Shown here: one piece after another, positions 16,157 through 24,773 of the stretch
Position numbering within the stretch: the first letter of the stretch is position 1
Layout of the letters: each line of letters opens with the position of its first letter
Source: Agromyces kandeliae
GTDB lineage: Bacteria > Actinomycetota > Actinomycetes > Actinomycetales > Microbacteriaceae
Assembly: GCF_009674665.1 (NCBI RefSeq)
Contig: NZ_WKJD01000021.1
Location: 248,001 to 312,000 of the forward strand
Length of the DNA stretch: 64,000 nt
Direction: 5' to 3'
Notes under the pieces: model-generated
The model's input: only the letters and a program-made list of their open reading frames with translations
The model's database searches: none
Told to the model about the DNA's origin: nothing
Program-made: the position numbers and the translations under genes

Positions 16157-17318
16157 CGCGGGCGACGTCGAGCGCGCCGTCCACGCCGCACTCGAGGGCG
16201 TCATCGATCCGGAGATCCGGCGTCCGATCACCGAACTCGACATGGTCGAGCGGGTGACCGCGACCGATGCCGGCGTCGAGGTCGGCGTGCGACTGACGAT
16301 CGTGGGGTGCCCGGCGTCCGACCGCATCGAGCAGGACGTGCGCGCCGCGGCCGAGCAGGTCGTCGGGACGGGCAACGCCGTCGTCGAGCTCGGCGTCATG
16401 ACGCCCGCGCAGCGGGCCGCCCTCACCGAGCGCCTCCGCGGCGGCCGCGCCGCGCGCGGCAACCCGTTCGGGCCCGGCACGCTGACGCGCGTCATCGCCG
16501 TCACGAGCGGCAAGGGCGGCGTCGGCAAGTCGACGCTCACGGCGAACCTCGCCGTCGCGCTCGCGGCGCGCGGGCTCTCGGTGGGCCTCGTCGACGCGGA
16601 CGTGCACGGCTTCTCGATCCCGGGCCTGCTCGGCCTGGTCGACGAGCACGGCACCGCAACCCGCCCGACGCGCGTCGACGACATGATCCTGCCGCCCGTC
16701 GCGTACGGCGTGAAGGTCATCTCCATCGGCATGTTCGTCGAGCCGACGGAGCCCGGCGGTCGCGGCTCCTCGGTCGCCGTGGCGTGGCGCGGCCCGATGC
16801 TGCACCGCACGCTCCAGCAGTTCCTCACCGACGTGTACTTCGGCGACCTCGACGTCCTGCTCGTCGACCTTCCCCCGGGCACGGGCGACGTCGCCATCTC
16901 GCTCGGCCAGCTGCTGCCGAACGCCGAGGTCGTGGTCGTGACGACCCCCCAGCCGGCCGCCGCCGACGTCGCCGAACGCTCGGGTCTCGTCGCACGCCAG
17001 ACCGGTCAGCGCGTGGTCGGCGTGATCGAGAACATGGCGGGCCTCGCCCAGCCCGACGGGTCGCTCCTCGACCTGTTCGGGTCGGGCGGCGGCGACGAGG
17101 TCTCCCGCCGCCTCTCGGAGGGGGTCGACGAGCCCGTACCGCTCGTGGCCGCGGTGCCGCTCAGCGTCGCGCTCCGGCGCGGCGGCGACGAGGGCCGCCC
17201 CGTGGTGCTCGCCGAGCCCGACGACCCCGCGGCGCGCGCGATCGAGCAGGCCGCCGCCTTCCTCGCCGGGCGACCGCGCTCGCTGCCCGGCCGGCGGCTC
17301 GACGTGTCGGTGCGGTGA
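16143..17318 (+). CDS. mrp: Mrp/ApbC family iron-sulfur carrier ATPase
   Basis: A 391-residue P-loop protein that in related bacteria loads Fe-S clusters onto targets. An N-terminal MIP18/DUF59 domain (VIDPEIRRPITELDMV, about 20-35) precedes the deviant Walker A TSGKGGVGKST (about 120), a DADVHGFSIPGL switch and VDLPPGTGD. The CxxC motif that bridges a cluster in many Mrp proteins (after GVIENM) is replaced by AGLAQPDGS, so cluster binding, if any, must differ; I recall other actinobacterial Mrp proteins also lacking it. Linked to the upstream DUF1003 gene and the downstream lipoprotein gene. Confidence 0.93.
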   Translation: MPRPDAGDVERAVHAALEGVIDPEIRRPITELDMVERVTATDAGVEVGVRLTIVGCPASDRIEQDVRAAAEQVVGTGNAVVELGVMTPAQRAALTERLRGGRAARGNPFGPGTLTRVIAVTSGKGGVGKSTLTANLAVALAARGLSVGLVDADVHGFSIPGLLGLVDEHGTATRPTRVDDMILPPVAYGVKVISIGMFVEPTEPGGRGSSVAVAWRGPMLHRTLQQFLTDVYFGDLDVLLVDLPPGTGDVAISLGQLLPNAEVVVVTTPQPAAADVAERSGLVARQTGQRVVGVIENMAGLAQPDGSLLDLFGSGGGDEVSRRLSEGVDEPVPLVAAVPLSVALRRGGDEGRPVVLAEPDDPAARAIEQAAAFLAGRPRSLPGRRLDVSVR

Positions 17319-17323
17319 GACGG

Positions 17324-18217
17324 ATGCCGCGTGCCGCCCGCTCCCCCGGAGGACCGGCGCGCGGCATGGCCGTCGGCCTCGCCGTCGGGGCCCTCGCGGC
17401 CGCGGCCATCACCGGGTGCGCCACGGGCCCTGCACCGGATGCCGGGCCGGACGCCGGCCTGCCCGAGGGGCTCTCGGTCATGGTCCAGCAGGGCCGACTC
17501 GACGTGCCGCAGGGCCGGCTCGTGCTCCATTTCGAGAACACGGGCGCCCCCGTCACGGTGTCCGCGGTCGCCGTCCGCTCCCCCGCCCTCGAACCGGGCA
17601 TGCACCGCGACGAGCCGTTCGCCCTCGACCGGGGCGACGCCATCGACATCCGGCTCGACCTGACCGGAAGCGTGTGCGACGGCGACCCCGCCGCGATCGG
17701 CGTCGACGTCCGCGCGACGACCGCCGACGGCGACGAACGCGAGGGCACCCTCGAGCCCGACGACCCCTTCGGCACGATGGCGCGCATCGCCGACGCCGAC
17801 TGCCTCGCCGAATCGGCCGCGGCCGTCGCGGCGATCGAACTGCCCGAACGGCTGCGGACGACGGGCGCGGGCGCCGAGCAGCGCGCGTGGATCGACGTGC
17901 GGGTCGCGCCCGTGGCATCCGGCGACGGCGCGCTCGCGATCGACGGCGTGGCGGCGACGACGCTCATCGGCAACGAGGACGGCCAGGACTGGCCGCTCGG
18001 CATCGAGGTCGCCGCGGGCGACGAGCCGGTCGACGTGTCGCTCGCCGTCCGGCCCGCGCGGTGCGACGCGCATGCCCTCGCGGACGACAAGCGCGGCACC
18101 ATCCTGCCGTTCACGGTCGCGACCGACGACGGCCGCGAGGGCCGCCTCGAGATCGCGTCGGGCGCTGCGCTCAAGGCCGACCTGTACGCCTACTACGCCG
18201 AGCGCTGCGGCCTGTAG
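17324..18217 (+). CDS. Putative secreted lipoprotein, unknown
   Basis: A 297-residue protein with an N-terminal signal sequence ending in a lipobox-like AITGC (Cys about 32), then an all-beta-looking, Asp/Ala-rich extracellular domain that may be two repeats of one fold (RLDVPQGRLVLHFENTG and RAWIDVRVAPVAS each begin a strand-rich half, each with a later Cys). I recognise no family. An in-frame GTG at 17315 overlaps the mrp stop as GTGA and is an equally plausible start. Confidence 0.75.
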   Translation: MPRAARSPGGPARGMAVGLAVGALAAAAITGCATGPAPDAGPDAGLPEGLSVMVQQGRLDVPQGRLVLHFENTGAPVTVSAVAVRSPALEPGMHRDEPFALDRGDAIDIRLDLTGSVCDGDPAAIGVDVRATTADGDEREGTLEPDDPFGTMARIADADCLAESAAAVAAIELPERLRTTGAGAEQRAWIDVRVAPVASGDGALAIDGVAATTLIGNEDGQDWPLGIEVAAGDEPVDVSLAVRPARCDAHALADDKRGTILPFTVATDDGREGRLEIASGAALKADLYAYYAERCGL

Positions 18218-18224
18218 GCGCAGG

Positions 18225-18230
18225 TACGCT
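18225..18230 (+). promoter_or_regulatory. -10 box TACGCT, leaderless promoter
   Basis: TACGCT, 6 nt, then the ATG of the tocopherol-cyclase-like gene, 8 nt after the preceding stop codon. This gives the gene its own start independent of the operon in front. Confidence 0.5.
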
Positions 18231-18236
18231 GGGCCC

Positions 18237-19247
18237 ATGCGGACACCGGCCCAATGGCTGCGCGGGGTGCGCCACCCGGAGGCGTTCCACGGCCACGGGG
18301 TGCGGCGCGGGTTCTTCGAGGGCTGGTACGTCAAGCTCGTCTCCCCCGACCGGGCGGCCCGCTGGGCGGTCATCCCCGGCGTGTTCCGCGGGATCGGCGG
18401 CGACGCCGGCGACGATCGCGACGAGGCCTTCGTGCAGGTCCTCGACGGGCTCACCGGTCGCTCCTGGTACCACCGGTTCCCGGTCGAGGCGTTCACCGCA
18501 TCGGCGCACGGGTTCGACGTCGAGGTCGGCCCCAACCGCTTCGACGCGCGCGGCGTCACGCTCGACCTGCCGCAACTGCGCGGGCGCATCGAGCACGCCG
18601 AGCCGCTCCGGCCGTGGCCGGTGACGCTCCGCGAGCCGGGGATCATGGGGTGGTACGGGCTCGTGCCGTTCATGGAGTGCTTCCACGGCATCGTCTCGTT
18701 CGGGCACGGGCTCCGCGGCACGCTCGAGGTGGAGGGCGCCGCGGTCTCGTTCGACGGCGGCCGCGGGTACATCGAGAAGGACTGGGGTCGGGCGTTCCCG
18801 TCGGGATACGTCTGGATGGCGAGCAATCACGTCGACCAGGCGGGCGGCGAGCATCCGGACGCCTCGCTCATCGCGTCCGTCGCGATCATCCCGTGGCTGG
18901 GCGGAAGCTTCCGGGGCTCCATCGCGGGTCTCCGGCATGGAGGGCGCCTGCACCGCTGGACGACCTACAACCGCTCGGAGGAGCGCCGCCTCGAGATCGA
19001 CGACACCCACGTCCGCTGGACGCTCGACGGCCCGGACGGGCTGCTCGAGCTCGAGGCGGAGCGCGTGCGCGGCGGCCTGCTGCACGCCCCGATGCGCACC
19101 GCGATGCACGAGCGGGTCGAGGAGACGCTCGACGCCCGCATCACGCTCCGGCACGTCGCACCCGACGGGACGACGCTCCTCGACGGTGTCGCCGAGTGCG
19201 CCGGACTCGAGGTCTTCGGCGACACCGACCGGATGCTCGCGCTCTGA
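18237..19247 (+). CDS. Tocopherol cyclase-like protein
   Basis: A 336-residue protein resembling the tocopherol cyclase family: HGVRRGFFEGWYVKLV near the N-terminus, a central MGWYGLVPFMECFHGIVS and GYIEKDWGRAFPSGYVWMAS, in the order of that family. Plant enzymes close the chromanol ring of vitamin E, but bacterial members are widespread without tocopherol genes, and none are nearby, so a carotenoid/lipid-binding or other hydrophobic-ligand role is as likely. No signal peptide. Convergent with the peroxiredoxin-like gene. Confidence 0.82.
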   Translation: MRTPAQWLRGVRHPEAFHGHGVRRGFFEGWYVKLVSPDRAARWAVIPGVFRGIGGDAGDDRDEAFVQVLDGLTGRSWYHRFPVEAFTASAHGFDVEVGPNRFDARGVTLDLPQLRGRIEHAEPLRPWPVTLREPGIMGWYGLVPFMECFHGIVSFGHGLRGTLEVEGAAVSFDGGRGYIEKDWGRAFPSGYVWMASNHVDQAGGEHPDASLIASVAIIPWLGGSFRGSIAGLRHGGRLHRWTTYNRSEERRLEIDDTHVRWTLDGPDGLLELEAERVRGGLLHAPMRTAMHERVEETLDARITLRHVAPDGTTLLDGVAECAGLEVFGDTDRMLAL

Positions 19248-19271
19248 ACGCGAAGATCGCCGGAGCCGGCG

Positions 19272-20111
19272 TCAGGCCGGCGCGAGCCGGGGCGACCGCA
19301 GCCATCGCAACGGCACCGGCCGATCGTCGACGCGCTTCGCCCGATGCGCCATGACGATGCGTCCGTCGCGGTCGACGACCAGGGAGGTGGGCATCGCGGT
19401 CGTCTCGCTCGTCCCGCCGAGGAAGGGCCTGGTGAACCACGGCCGACCGCGCGTGTCGTGGGCGCCGACGGCATCGAGCGTCGCGGCGTCGAGACCGCAC
19501 AGGATGGTGATCCGCTCGCCGACCACCTCCTGCAGCGGCGCGGCCTCCTCGGCACCGTCGACGGAGGCGGCGTAGATCGTCAGGCCGGCCGCCGAGAGCT
19601 CGTCGTACGCGTCGAGCAGGTCGTGCATCTGCATCTTGCTCGTCGGGCACCACCAACCGCGGTAGAACACGAGCAGGGCCGGCGCACTGCCGACGATCTC
19701 CCGATCGTCGACGGGCCGGCCGTCCACGGTGGACAGGCGGAGCGGCGGGAAGAGGTCGCCGGGGCCGACCGCGAGCCGGCGCGAGCCCGGGATGCGGTTC
19801 TCGACGGTGGTGAGCACGAACCAGCCGATGGCGAACGCGACCGCGATGATCGCGACGACCGCCGGCCCACCGAGCACCCACCCCGCGATCGCCACGACGG
19901 CGCCGGTGGCGACCAGCACGTGGACCACCCAGAAGCGGTAGGTGAACCACTCGAAGAACATGTAGGGGACGAAGAACGCCACGATGGTCCCGACCACGGT
20001 GACGAGGCCGAGGATGACGAGGATGAGGCCGAGGGTCACGATCCGATCCCAACTGCTCCGGGGTCGCGGCGCGACCTGCGAGCGCACGCCCCCTCGACCC
20101 GAGGCTCCCAC
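19272..20111 (-). CDS. Membrane-anchored thioredoxin-fold (peroxiredoxin-like) protein
   Basis: A 279-residue protein with an N-terminal membrane region (three to four hydrophobic stretches, about 25-105) and a C-terminal AhpC/TSA-Redoxin domain. The active-site segment is FYRGWWCPTSKMQM: one Cys at the peroxidatic position and no resolving CxxC partner, although a second Cys occurs later in ITILCGLDA. It may reduce peroxides or serve as a thiol redox factor at the membrane. The GTG start at 20111 has no obvious Shine-Dalgarno; TTGACG lies just upstream. Confidence 0.75.
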   Translation of the reverse strand: MGASGRGGVRSQVAPRPRSSWDRIVTLGLILVILGLVTVVGTIVAFFVPYMFFEWFTYRFWVVHVLVATGAVVAIAGWVLGGPAVVAIIAVAFAIGWFVLTTVENRIPGSRRLAVGPGDLFPPLRLSTVDGRPVDDREIVGSAPALLVFYRGWWCPTSKMQMHDLLDAYDELSAAGLTIYAASVDGAEEAAPLQEVVGERITILCGLDAATLDAVGAHDTRGRPWFTRPFLGGTSETTAMPTSLVVDRDGRIVMAHRAKRVDDRPVPLRWLRSPRLAPA

Positions 20112-20175
20112 CGCAGCTGAGACGCGTCAAGGCCCGCAGGTCGGCCGTCCGAGGGACGGGCGCGACTCCGATGGG

Positions 20176-21702
20176 TCAGTCGCGCGGCTCGACGACCCGC
20201 GCGAGCAGTTCGACGAGGAGCCGCTCGGTGAGCGGGCCAGGCAGCGCCTCGACGAGCGCGAGCACCGGCGCCATCCGGTCGGGCAGCGCTCCCCCGGCAC
20301 CGTCGCCGCCGAGCAGCCCGAACGCGGCGAGCAGGCGTGCTGCCGTATCCGAGTCGAGACCGGCGGATGCCGCGGCGAGCGCCTGGGCGCCGCCGGGAAG
20401 CTGCGCGGTGAGCCCGGCCACGAGCGCGCCGCCGTCCACGGCGGGCGTTCCGCGGACGGTGTCCGCCGCGGCGACGAGCGCCGGCACCAGCTCGCCGACG
20501 ACGTGGTCGGTCACCGGCGTGACGGTGAGGTGCGTCGTGTGCGGCAGCGCGGGTCCGTCGGCCTGGGCCATGCCGGGCTGGAGCTGCAGGTGCCATCCGG
20601 CACCGCGCGCGGCGTCCGCCCAGTGGTGCGGGTCGACCCGGCGGTCGGCGGGCGCCGACTCGTCGGCGCGGACCGCGAGCAGCGGCCCGACGGGCTCGCC
20701 CACCACGGCGAGGCCCTCGATGCCGTCGATCGCCTCGCGCAGCGTCGCGGTCGCGGTGGTCGCCCGTGCGGTGAGCTCCGCGAACCCGTCCTCGCCGAGC
20801 ACCTGCACGATCGCCCACGCCGCGGCGAGCGGGCCGGCCGGCTTCGAGCCCGCCATCGTCGGGTTCACGACCGGGTAGCCGGGCCACGCGGTCGTCGCGA
20901 AGTACTGGCGCCGCTGCCGGTCGCGACCGCGCTGCAGGAGCACCGAGACCCCCTTCGGCGCGTAGCCGTACTTGTGCAGGTCGGCCGACAGGCTCGTGAC
21001 GCCCGGCACCCGGAAGTCCCACTGAGGCAGCCCGTCCTGGAAGGCGAGCGCGAAGCCGCCGATGCACGCGTCCACGTGGAGGGCGATCGCGTGCTCGGCC
21101 GTCGCCGCCGCGACCTCGCCGACCGGGTCGAGCGTCGCGAACGGGTACGAGGGCGCGCTCATCACGACGAGCGCGACGTCGTCGTCGAGTCGCGCGACGA
21201 CGTCCGGGACCTCCGGCGCGCCGGTCTCCGCGGAGACGGGCACGAGGTCGAGCGCGAGCCCGAAGTAGTGCGCGGCCTTGTGGAACGCGGCGTGCACGGT
21301 CGTGGGGGCGACGAGCCGAGGCATCCGCACGTCGCCCGGGTGCGCCGAGCGCCAGGCGTCGCGGGCCGTCTTGACCGCCAGCAGGCAGCTCTCGGTGCCG
21401 CCCGAGGTGACCGAGCCGACGACCTCGGCCGAGCCCTGCCCGGCGGCGTCGCCGTGGAACACGCGACGCGCGAAGCCGACGACGCCGGCCTCCATCGCCG
21501 CGACCGACGTGAACGTCGTCGGGTCGAGGCCGTTCACGGGCTGCACGAGCCGCGCCGCGCGCGCGGCGAGCTCGTCGAGCTCGGCGAGGCCCGAGTCGTA
21601 GACGTACGAGAGCACGCGACCGCCGTGCGTGGGCGCGTCGGCCTCGCGGAGCGCGGCGAGCTCGGCGAGCACGTCGTCGGGCTCGCGTTCGAAGGCGTTC
21701 AT
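20176..21702 (-). CDS. PLP-dependent decarboxylase/lyase (sphingosine-1-phosphate lyase-like)
   Basis: A 508-residue fold-type I PLP enzyme of the group II decarboxylase family. Visible are the cofactor phosphate site SGGTESCLLAV, HVDACIGGFAL and the Schiff-base Lys244 in SADLHKYGYAPKG, followed by AGSKPAGPLAAAW, which resembles sphingosine-1-phosphate lyase more than glutamate decarboxylase. About 100 extra C-terminal residues (Ala/Leu-rich) look like an added helical module. Its ATG overlaps the MFS stop by 4 nt (ATGA), so enzyme and transporter are coupled; a semialdehyde dehydrogenase is divergent nearby. Substrate unknown. Confidence 0.82.
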   Translation of the reverse strand: MNAFEREPDDVLAELAALREADAPTHGGRVLSYVYDSGLAELDELAARAARLVQPVNGLDPTTFTSVAAMEAGVVGFARRVFHGDAAGQGSAEVVGSVTSGGTESCLLAVKTARDAWRSAHPGDVRMPRLVAPTTVHAAFHKAAHYFGLALDLVPVSAETGAPEVPDVVARLDDDVALVVMSAPSYPFATLDPVGEVAAATAEHAIALHVDACIGGFALAFQDGLPQWDFRVPGVTSLSADLHKYGYAPKGVSVLLQRGRDRQRRQYFATTAWPGYPVVNPTMAGSKPAGPLAAAWAIVQVLGEDGFAELTARATTATATLREAIDGIEGLAVVGEPVGPLLAVRADESAPADRRVDPHHWADAARGAGWHLQLQPGMAQADGPALPHTTHLTVTPVTDHVVGELVPALVAAADTVRGTPAVDGGALVAGLTAQLPGGAQALAAASAGLDSDTAARLLAAFGLLGGDGAGGALPDRMAPVLALVEALPGPLTERLLVELLARVVEPRD

Positions 21703-23069
21703 CGGGCGATCTCCTCGGTCGGGGCGGGGGTGTCGATGTCCGCGCGCCGCAGGGGGTAGCGGAGGAGCGGGACGAGGCTGACGAGCACGAGCACCGCCGG
21801 CAGCAGGCTGAAGCTCAGCGCGATACCGGTGACCGCGGCCTCCGGCTGGGCGACGACGGCCGACCCCACCGACTCCAGGTAGCCGGTCGTCGCGAGCACG
21901 ACCGTGAGCAGCGTCGCGCCGAGTGCCATCCCCGTGGTCTCGCCGGCGGTCCAGACCCCGCCGAACGTGCCCGCACGGCCCGGCCCGTCGGTCCGGGCGT
22001 CGTGCGCGACGACGTCCGGCAGCATCGCCATGGGCAACGACTGCATGCCGGCGTAGGCGGCTCCCGCGATCGCGACCGGCGCGTACACCCACGCGCCCGG
22101 CGCCCAGATCATTCCCACGAGGGCGGCGGATGCCACGGCGAACGCGAGGCTCGCGAGCACGTAGGCGCGCTCCTTCCCGATCCGGCGGGCGAGCCGGCCC
22201 CACAGCGGCGCGCAGAGGATCGCGGGGCCGATGAGGGCCACGAAGAGGAACGTCAGGGCGTCCTCGGAGCGGAGGACCCAGACCGCGACGTAGTTGGCTC
22301 CCGCGAGCATGACGCCGGTCGCGAGCCCCTGCAGGAGGAAGCCGGAGAGCAGCAGCCGGAAGGGCCGGCTGCGGCGCAGGGCGTCCAGGCCCTCGGCGTA
22401 TCCGGCCGCGAGGCTGCGACGCTCGCGCGGTTCGACGACTCTCCCGGTCGGCGCCGTGGTGGTGGCAACGAGCATGCCGATGCCGATGACGAGGCCCGCC
22501 ACGACGGCCATGACGAGGTACCCGAGCGGCTCGTCGTCGCCGCCGGCCCGGCGGAGCATCGGCCCGCCGGCGCCGAAGAGGAGGATCGCGAAGCTCAGCA
22601 CGACCACGCGCCACGTGAGCAGGCGCGTGCGAGCGTCGTAGTCGTCGGTGAGCTCGGCGGGCAACGCGATGTACGGCACCTGGAACAGGCTGAACGCGCT
22701 GGCGGTGGCGAGGAACGCGACCATGACCCAGGCACCCGCGACGACCGGGCCGAGCCCTGCGGGCGCGGCGAACGTCAGGACGAATGCGATCGGCAGGGCC
22801 AGGGCACCGATGCGCATCCAGGTGCGGCGCGTGCCCGACACGGCGAGGGAGTGGTCGCTGCGATCGCCGATCCACGGGTCGATCAGCACGTCCCACACCT
22901 TGGCGGCGGTGACGACGAGTCCGGCGAGCAGCGCGGTGACGCCGAGGGTGTCGGTGAGGTAGAAGACGAGCACGAGGCCGGGCAGCGTCGCGAAGCCGCC
23001 CGTGCCGATCGATCCGACGGCGTATCGGGCCACGATGCCGCGTGAGAGCCGCCGTTCCGGGGAAGCCAT
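21699..23069 (-). CDS. MFS/GPH-like transporter
   Basis: A 456-residue transporter with about 12 membrane helices. The fold cues (DPWIGDRSD in loop 2-3, FQVPYIALPAEL) are those of the glycoside-pentoside-hexuronide cation symporter branch rather than drug exporters. It is co-translated with the PLP decarboxylase and so may import its substrate or export a product. The start at 23069 (MASPERR) is 7 nt after a TATGCT box; an earlier ATG at 23081 would lie in the promoter. Confidence 0.85.
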   Translation of the reverse strand: MASPERRLSRGIVARYAVGSIGTGGFATLPGLVLVFYLTDTLGVTALLAGLVVTAAKVWDVLIDPWIGDRSDHSLAVSGTRRTWMRIGALALPIAFVLTFAAPAGLGPVVAGAWVMVAFLATASAFSLFQVPYIALPAELTDDYDARTRLLTWRVVVLSFAILLFGAGGPMLRRAGGDDEPLGYLVMAVVAGLVIGIGMLVATTTAPTGRVVEPRERRSLAAGYAEGLDALRRSRPFRLLLSGFLLQGLATGVMLAGANYVAVWVLRSEDALTFLFVALIGPAILCAPLWGRLARRIGKERAYVLASLAFAVASAALVGMIWAPGAWVYAPVAIAGAAYAGMQSLPMAMLPDVVAHDARTDGPGRAGTFGGVWTAGETTGMALGATLLTVVLATTGYLESVGSAVVAQPEAAVTGIALSFSLLPAVLVLVSLVPLLRYPLRRADIDTPAPTEEIAR

Positions 23070-23076
23070 GCGGGGA

Positions 23077-23082
23077 AGCATA
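23077..23082 (-). promoter_or_regulatory. -10 box TATGCT, leaderless promoter of the transporter-decarboxylase pair
   Basis: TATGCT, 7 nt, ATG. Only 49 bp separate it from the opposite-facing TAGACT box, so the two units share a compact control region. Confidence 0.5.
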
Positions 23083-23131
23083 CCCACTCGGCGACCCCGA
23101 TCCGGACACGGTCCCCCGGTCGAGACCCGCC

Positions 23132-23137
23132 TAGACT
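23132..23137 (+). promoter_or_regulatory. -10 box TAGACT, leaderless promoter of the aldehyde dehydrogenase gene
   Basis: TAGACT, 6 nt, then the GTG start. Confidence 0.5.
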
Positions 23138-23143
23138 GGCCGG

Positions 23144-24712
23144 GTGTCCAACGCCGCCACCCGAACTCCGGCCGTCACCCCGAGCCCCGCGCGCGACGCC
23201 CTCGTCGCCGACCTCATCGCCACGACCGGCCGCACGGCCGCGATCCCCACTCCGGCGACCGGCGAGACCCTCGTCGACCTCCCGCGGTCGAGCGCGGAGG
23301 ACGTCCGCGGAGCCGTGTCGCGCGCGCGCCTCGCGCAGGTCGCGTGGGCTCGGGCCGGGTTCGCCGCGCGCCGCCGGATCCTGCTCCGCGCGCACGACCT
23401 CATCGTCGCCCGCCGCGAGGAGCTGCTGGACCTGGCGCAGCTCGAGAGCGGGAAGACCCGCGGCCAGGCGTTCGAGGAGGTGTTCCAGGCCCTCTCGGTG
23501 ACCAGGTGGAACGCGGTCAAGGCCCGCACCGTGCTCCGCGGCGGTCGCCGTCGCTCCGGAATCCCCGTCGCCCTCTCGACCAGGATCCGCTATCGCTCGA
23601 AGGGCGTCGTCGGCGTCATCACGCCGTGGAACTACGCGATCAGCCTCGCCGCCATGGACGTCGTCCCGGCACTCGCCGCGGGTTGCGCGGTCGTGCAGAA
23701 GGCCGACGACCAGGGCGCGCTCTCCGTGCTCGCGCTCCGACGCGCCTACATCGACGCCGGGCTGCCCGAATCGCTCTGGGCCGTCGTCTCGGGCGATGCG
23801 GCCGAGGTCGGCGAGGCGGTGACCGACGAGGCCGACTACATCTGCTTCACCGGATCGACCGCGACCGGGCGCCGGATCGCGGAGAAGGCCGGGCGCCGAC
23901 TCGTGGGCGCCTCCCTCGAACTCGGCGGGAAGAACGCGCTGATCGTGCTCGACGACGTCGACGTCGAACAGGCGGCGGCGGACGCCGCGCACGCGTGCTT
24001 CTCGTCCATGGGGCAGCTGTGCGTGTCGGTCGAGCGGATCTACGTGCAGCGCCGCATCGCGGACGCGTTCACCGCGGCACTCGCCGCGCGCCTCTCGGAC
24101 CCCCGGATCGGTTCCGGCCTCGACCACGACGCCGACTACGGCAGCCTCGCGACGGCGGCGCAGCTCGACCGCATCCGGGGCCACCTCGACGATGCGCTCG
24201 AGAAGGGCGCCCGCGTGCTGGTCGGCGGCGATGCGCGACCCGACGTCGGGCCGTGGGCGTTCGAACCCACGGTCCTGACCGACGTCGCGCCCGGCATGCG
24301 CGTGCTCGACGAGGAGACGTTCGGCGCGATCGCGTCGCTGCACGTGGTCGACGACGAACTCGAGGCGGTGTTCGCCGCGAACGCCTCCGAGTACGGCCTC
24401 AACGCATCGGTCCTGTCGGGCTCGACCCGGCGCGCCCTGCGCGTCGCCGACCAGCTCGACGCTGGGAGCGTCAACGTCAACGAGGGCTACCGGGGCAGCT
24501 TCGGCTCGGTCGATGCGCCCATGGGCGGCGTCAAGGCGTCCGGCATCGGTCGCCGCAACGGCCGCGAGGGCCTGCTGCGCTTCGTCGATCCGGTGACGGT
24601 GTCGGTGAACACGCGGGTGATCCCGCTCCCGCACACCGGGCGCGAGTACGCCCGGCTCAGCGGCCCCCTGGTCCTGCTCGCACGGGTGCTGCGCGGCATC
24701 CGCCGCGCCTAG
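23144..24712 (+). CDS. gabD2: Succinate-semialdehyde dehydrogenase-type aldehyde dehydrogenase
   Basis: A 522-residue NAD(P)-dependent aldehyde dehydrogenase similar to actinobacterial GabD2. Catalytic Glu259 (SLELGGKN) and Cys293 (SSMGQLCVS) are both present, as are ITPWNYAIS and FTGSTATGRRIAE for cofactor binding. It likely oxidises succinic semialdehyde or a related aldehyde to the acid. The divergent decarboxylase/transporter pair suggests a small amine or amino-acid catabolic set, but this is inference. The GTG start is 6 nt from the -10 box. Confidence 0.87.
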   Translation: MSNAATRTPAVTPSPARDALVADLIATTGRTAAIPTPATGETLVDLPRSSAEDVRGAVSRARLAQVAWARAGFAARRRILLRAHDLIVARREELLDLAQLESGKTRGQAFEEVFQALSVTRWNAVKARTVLRGGRRRSGIPVALSTRIRYRSKGVVGVITPWNYAISLAAMDVVPALAAGCAVVQKADDQGALSVLALRRAYIDAGLPESLWAVVSGDAAEVGEAVTDEADYICFTGSTATGRRIAEKAGRRLVGASLELGGKNALIVLDDVDVEQAAADAAHACFSSMGQLCVSVERIYVQRRIADAFTAALAARLSDPRIGSGLDHDADYGSLATAAQLDRIRGHLDDALEKGARVLVGGDARPDVGPWAFEPTVLTDVAPGMRVLDEETFGAIASLHVVDDELEAVFAANASEYGLNASVLSGSTRRALRVADQLDAGSVNVNEGYRGSFGSVDAPMGGVKASGIGRRNGREGLLRFVDPVTVSVNTRVIPLPHTGREYARLSGPLVLLARVLRGIRRA

Positions 24713-24773
24713 GCCGCGTCTGCGGAACCACGCGACCGGACCGCAGCGGGGATTCGCGCGAACCGGTTCGGGC

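Noticed and set aside
13489-16191. 900-codon minus-strand frame across several genes
   Set aside because: Runs antisense through the MgtE-like and DUF1003 genes, whose proteins are clearly recognisable.
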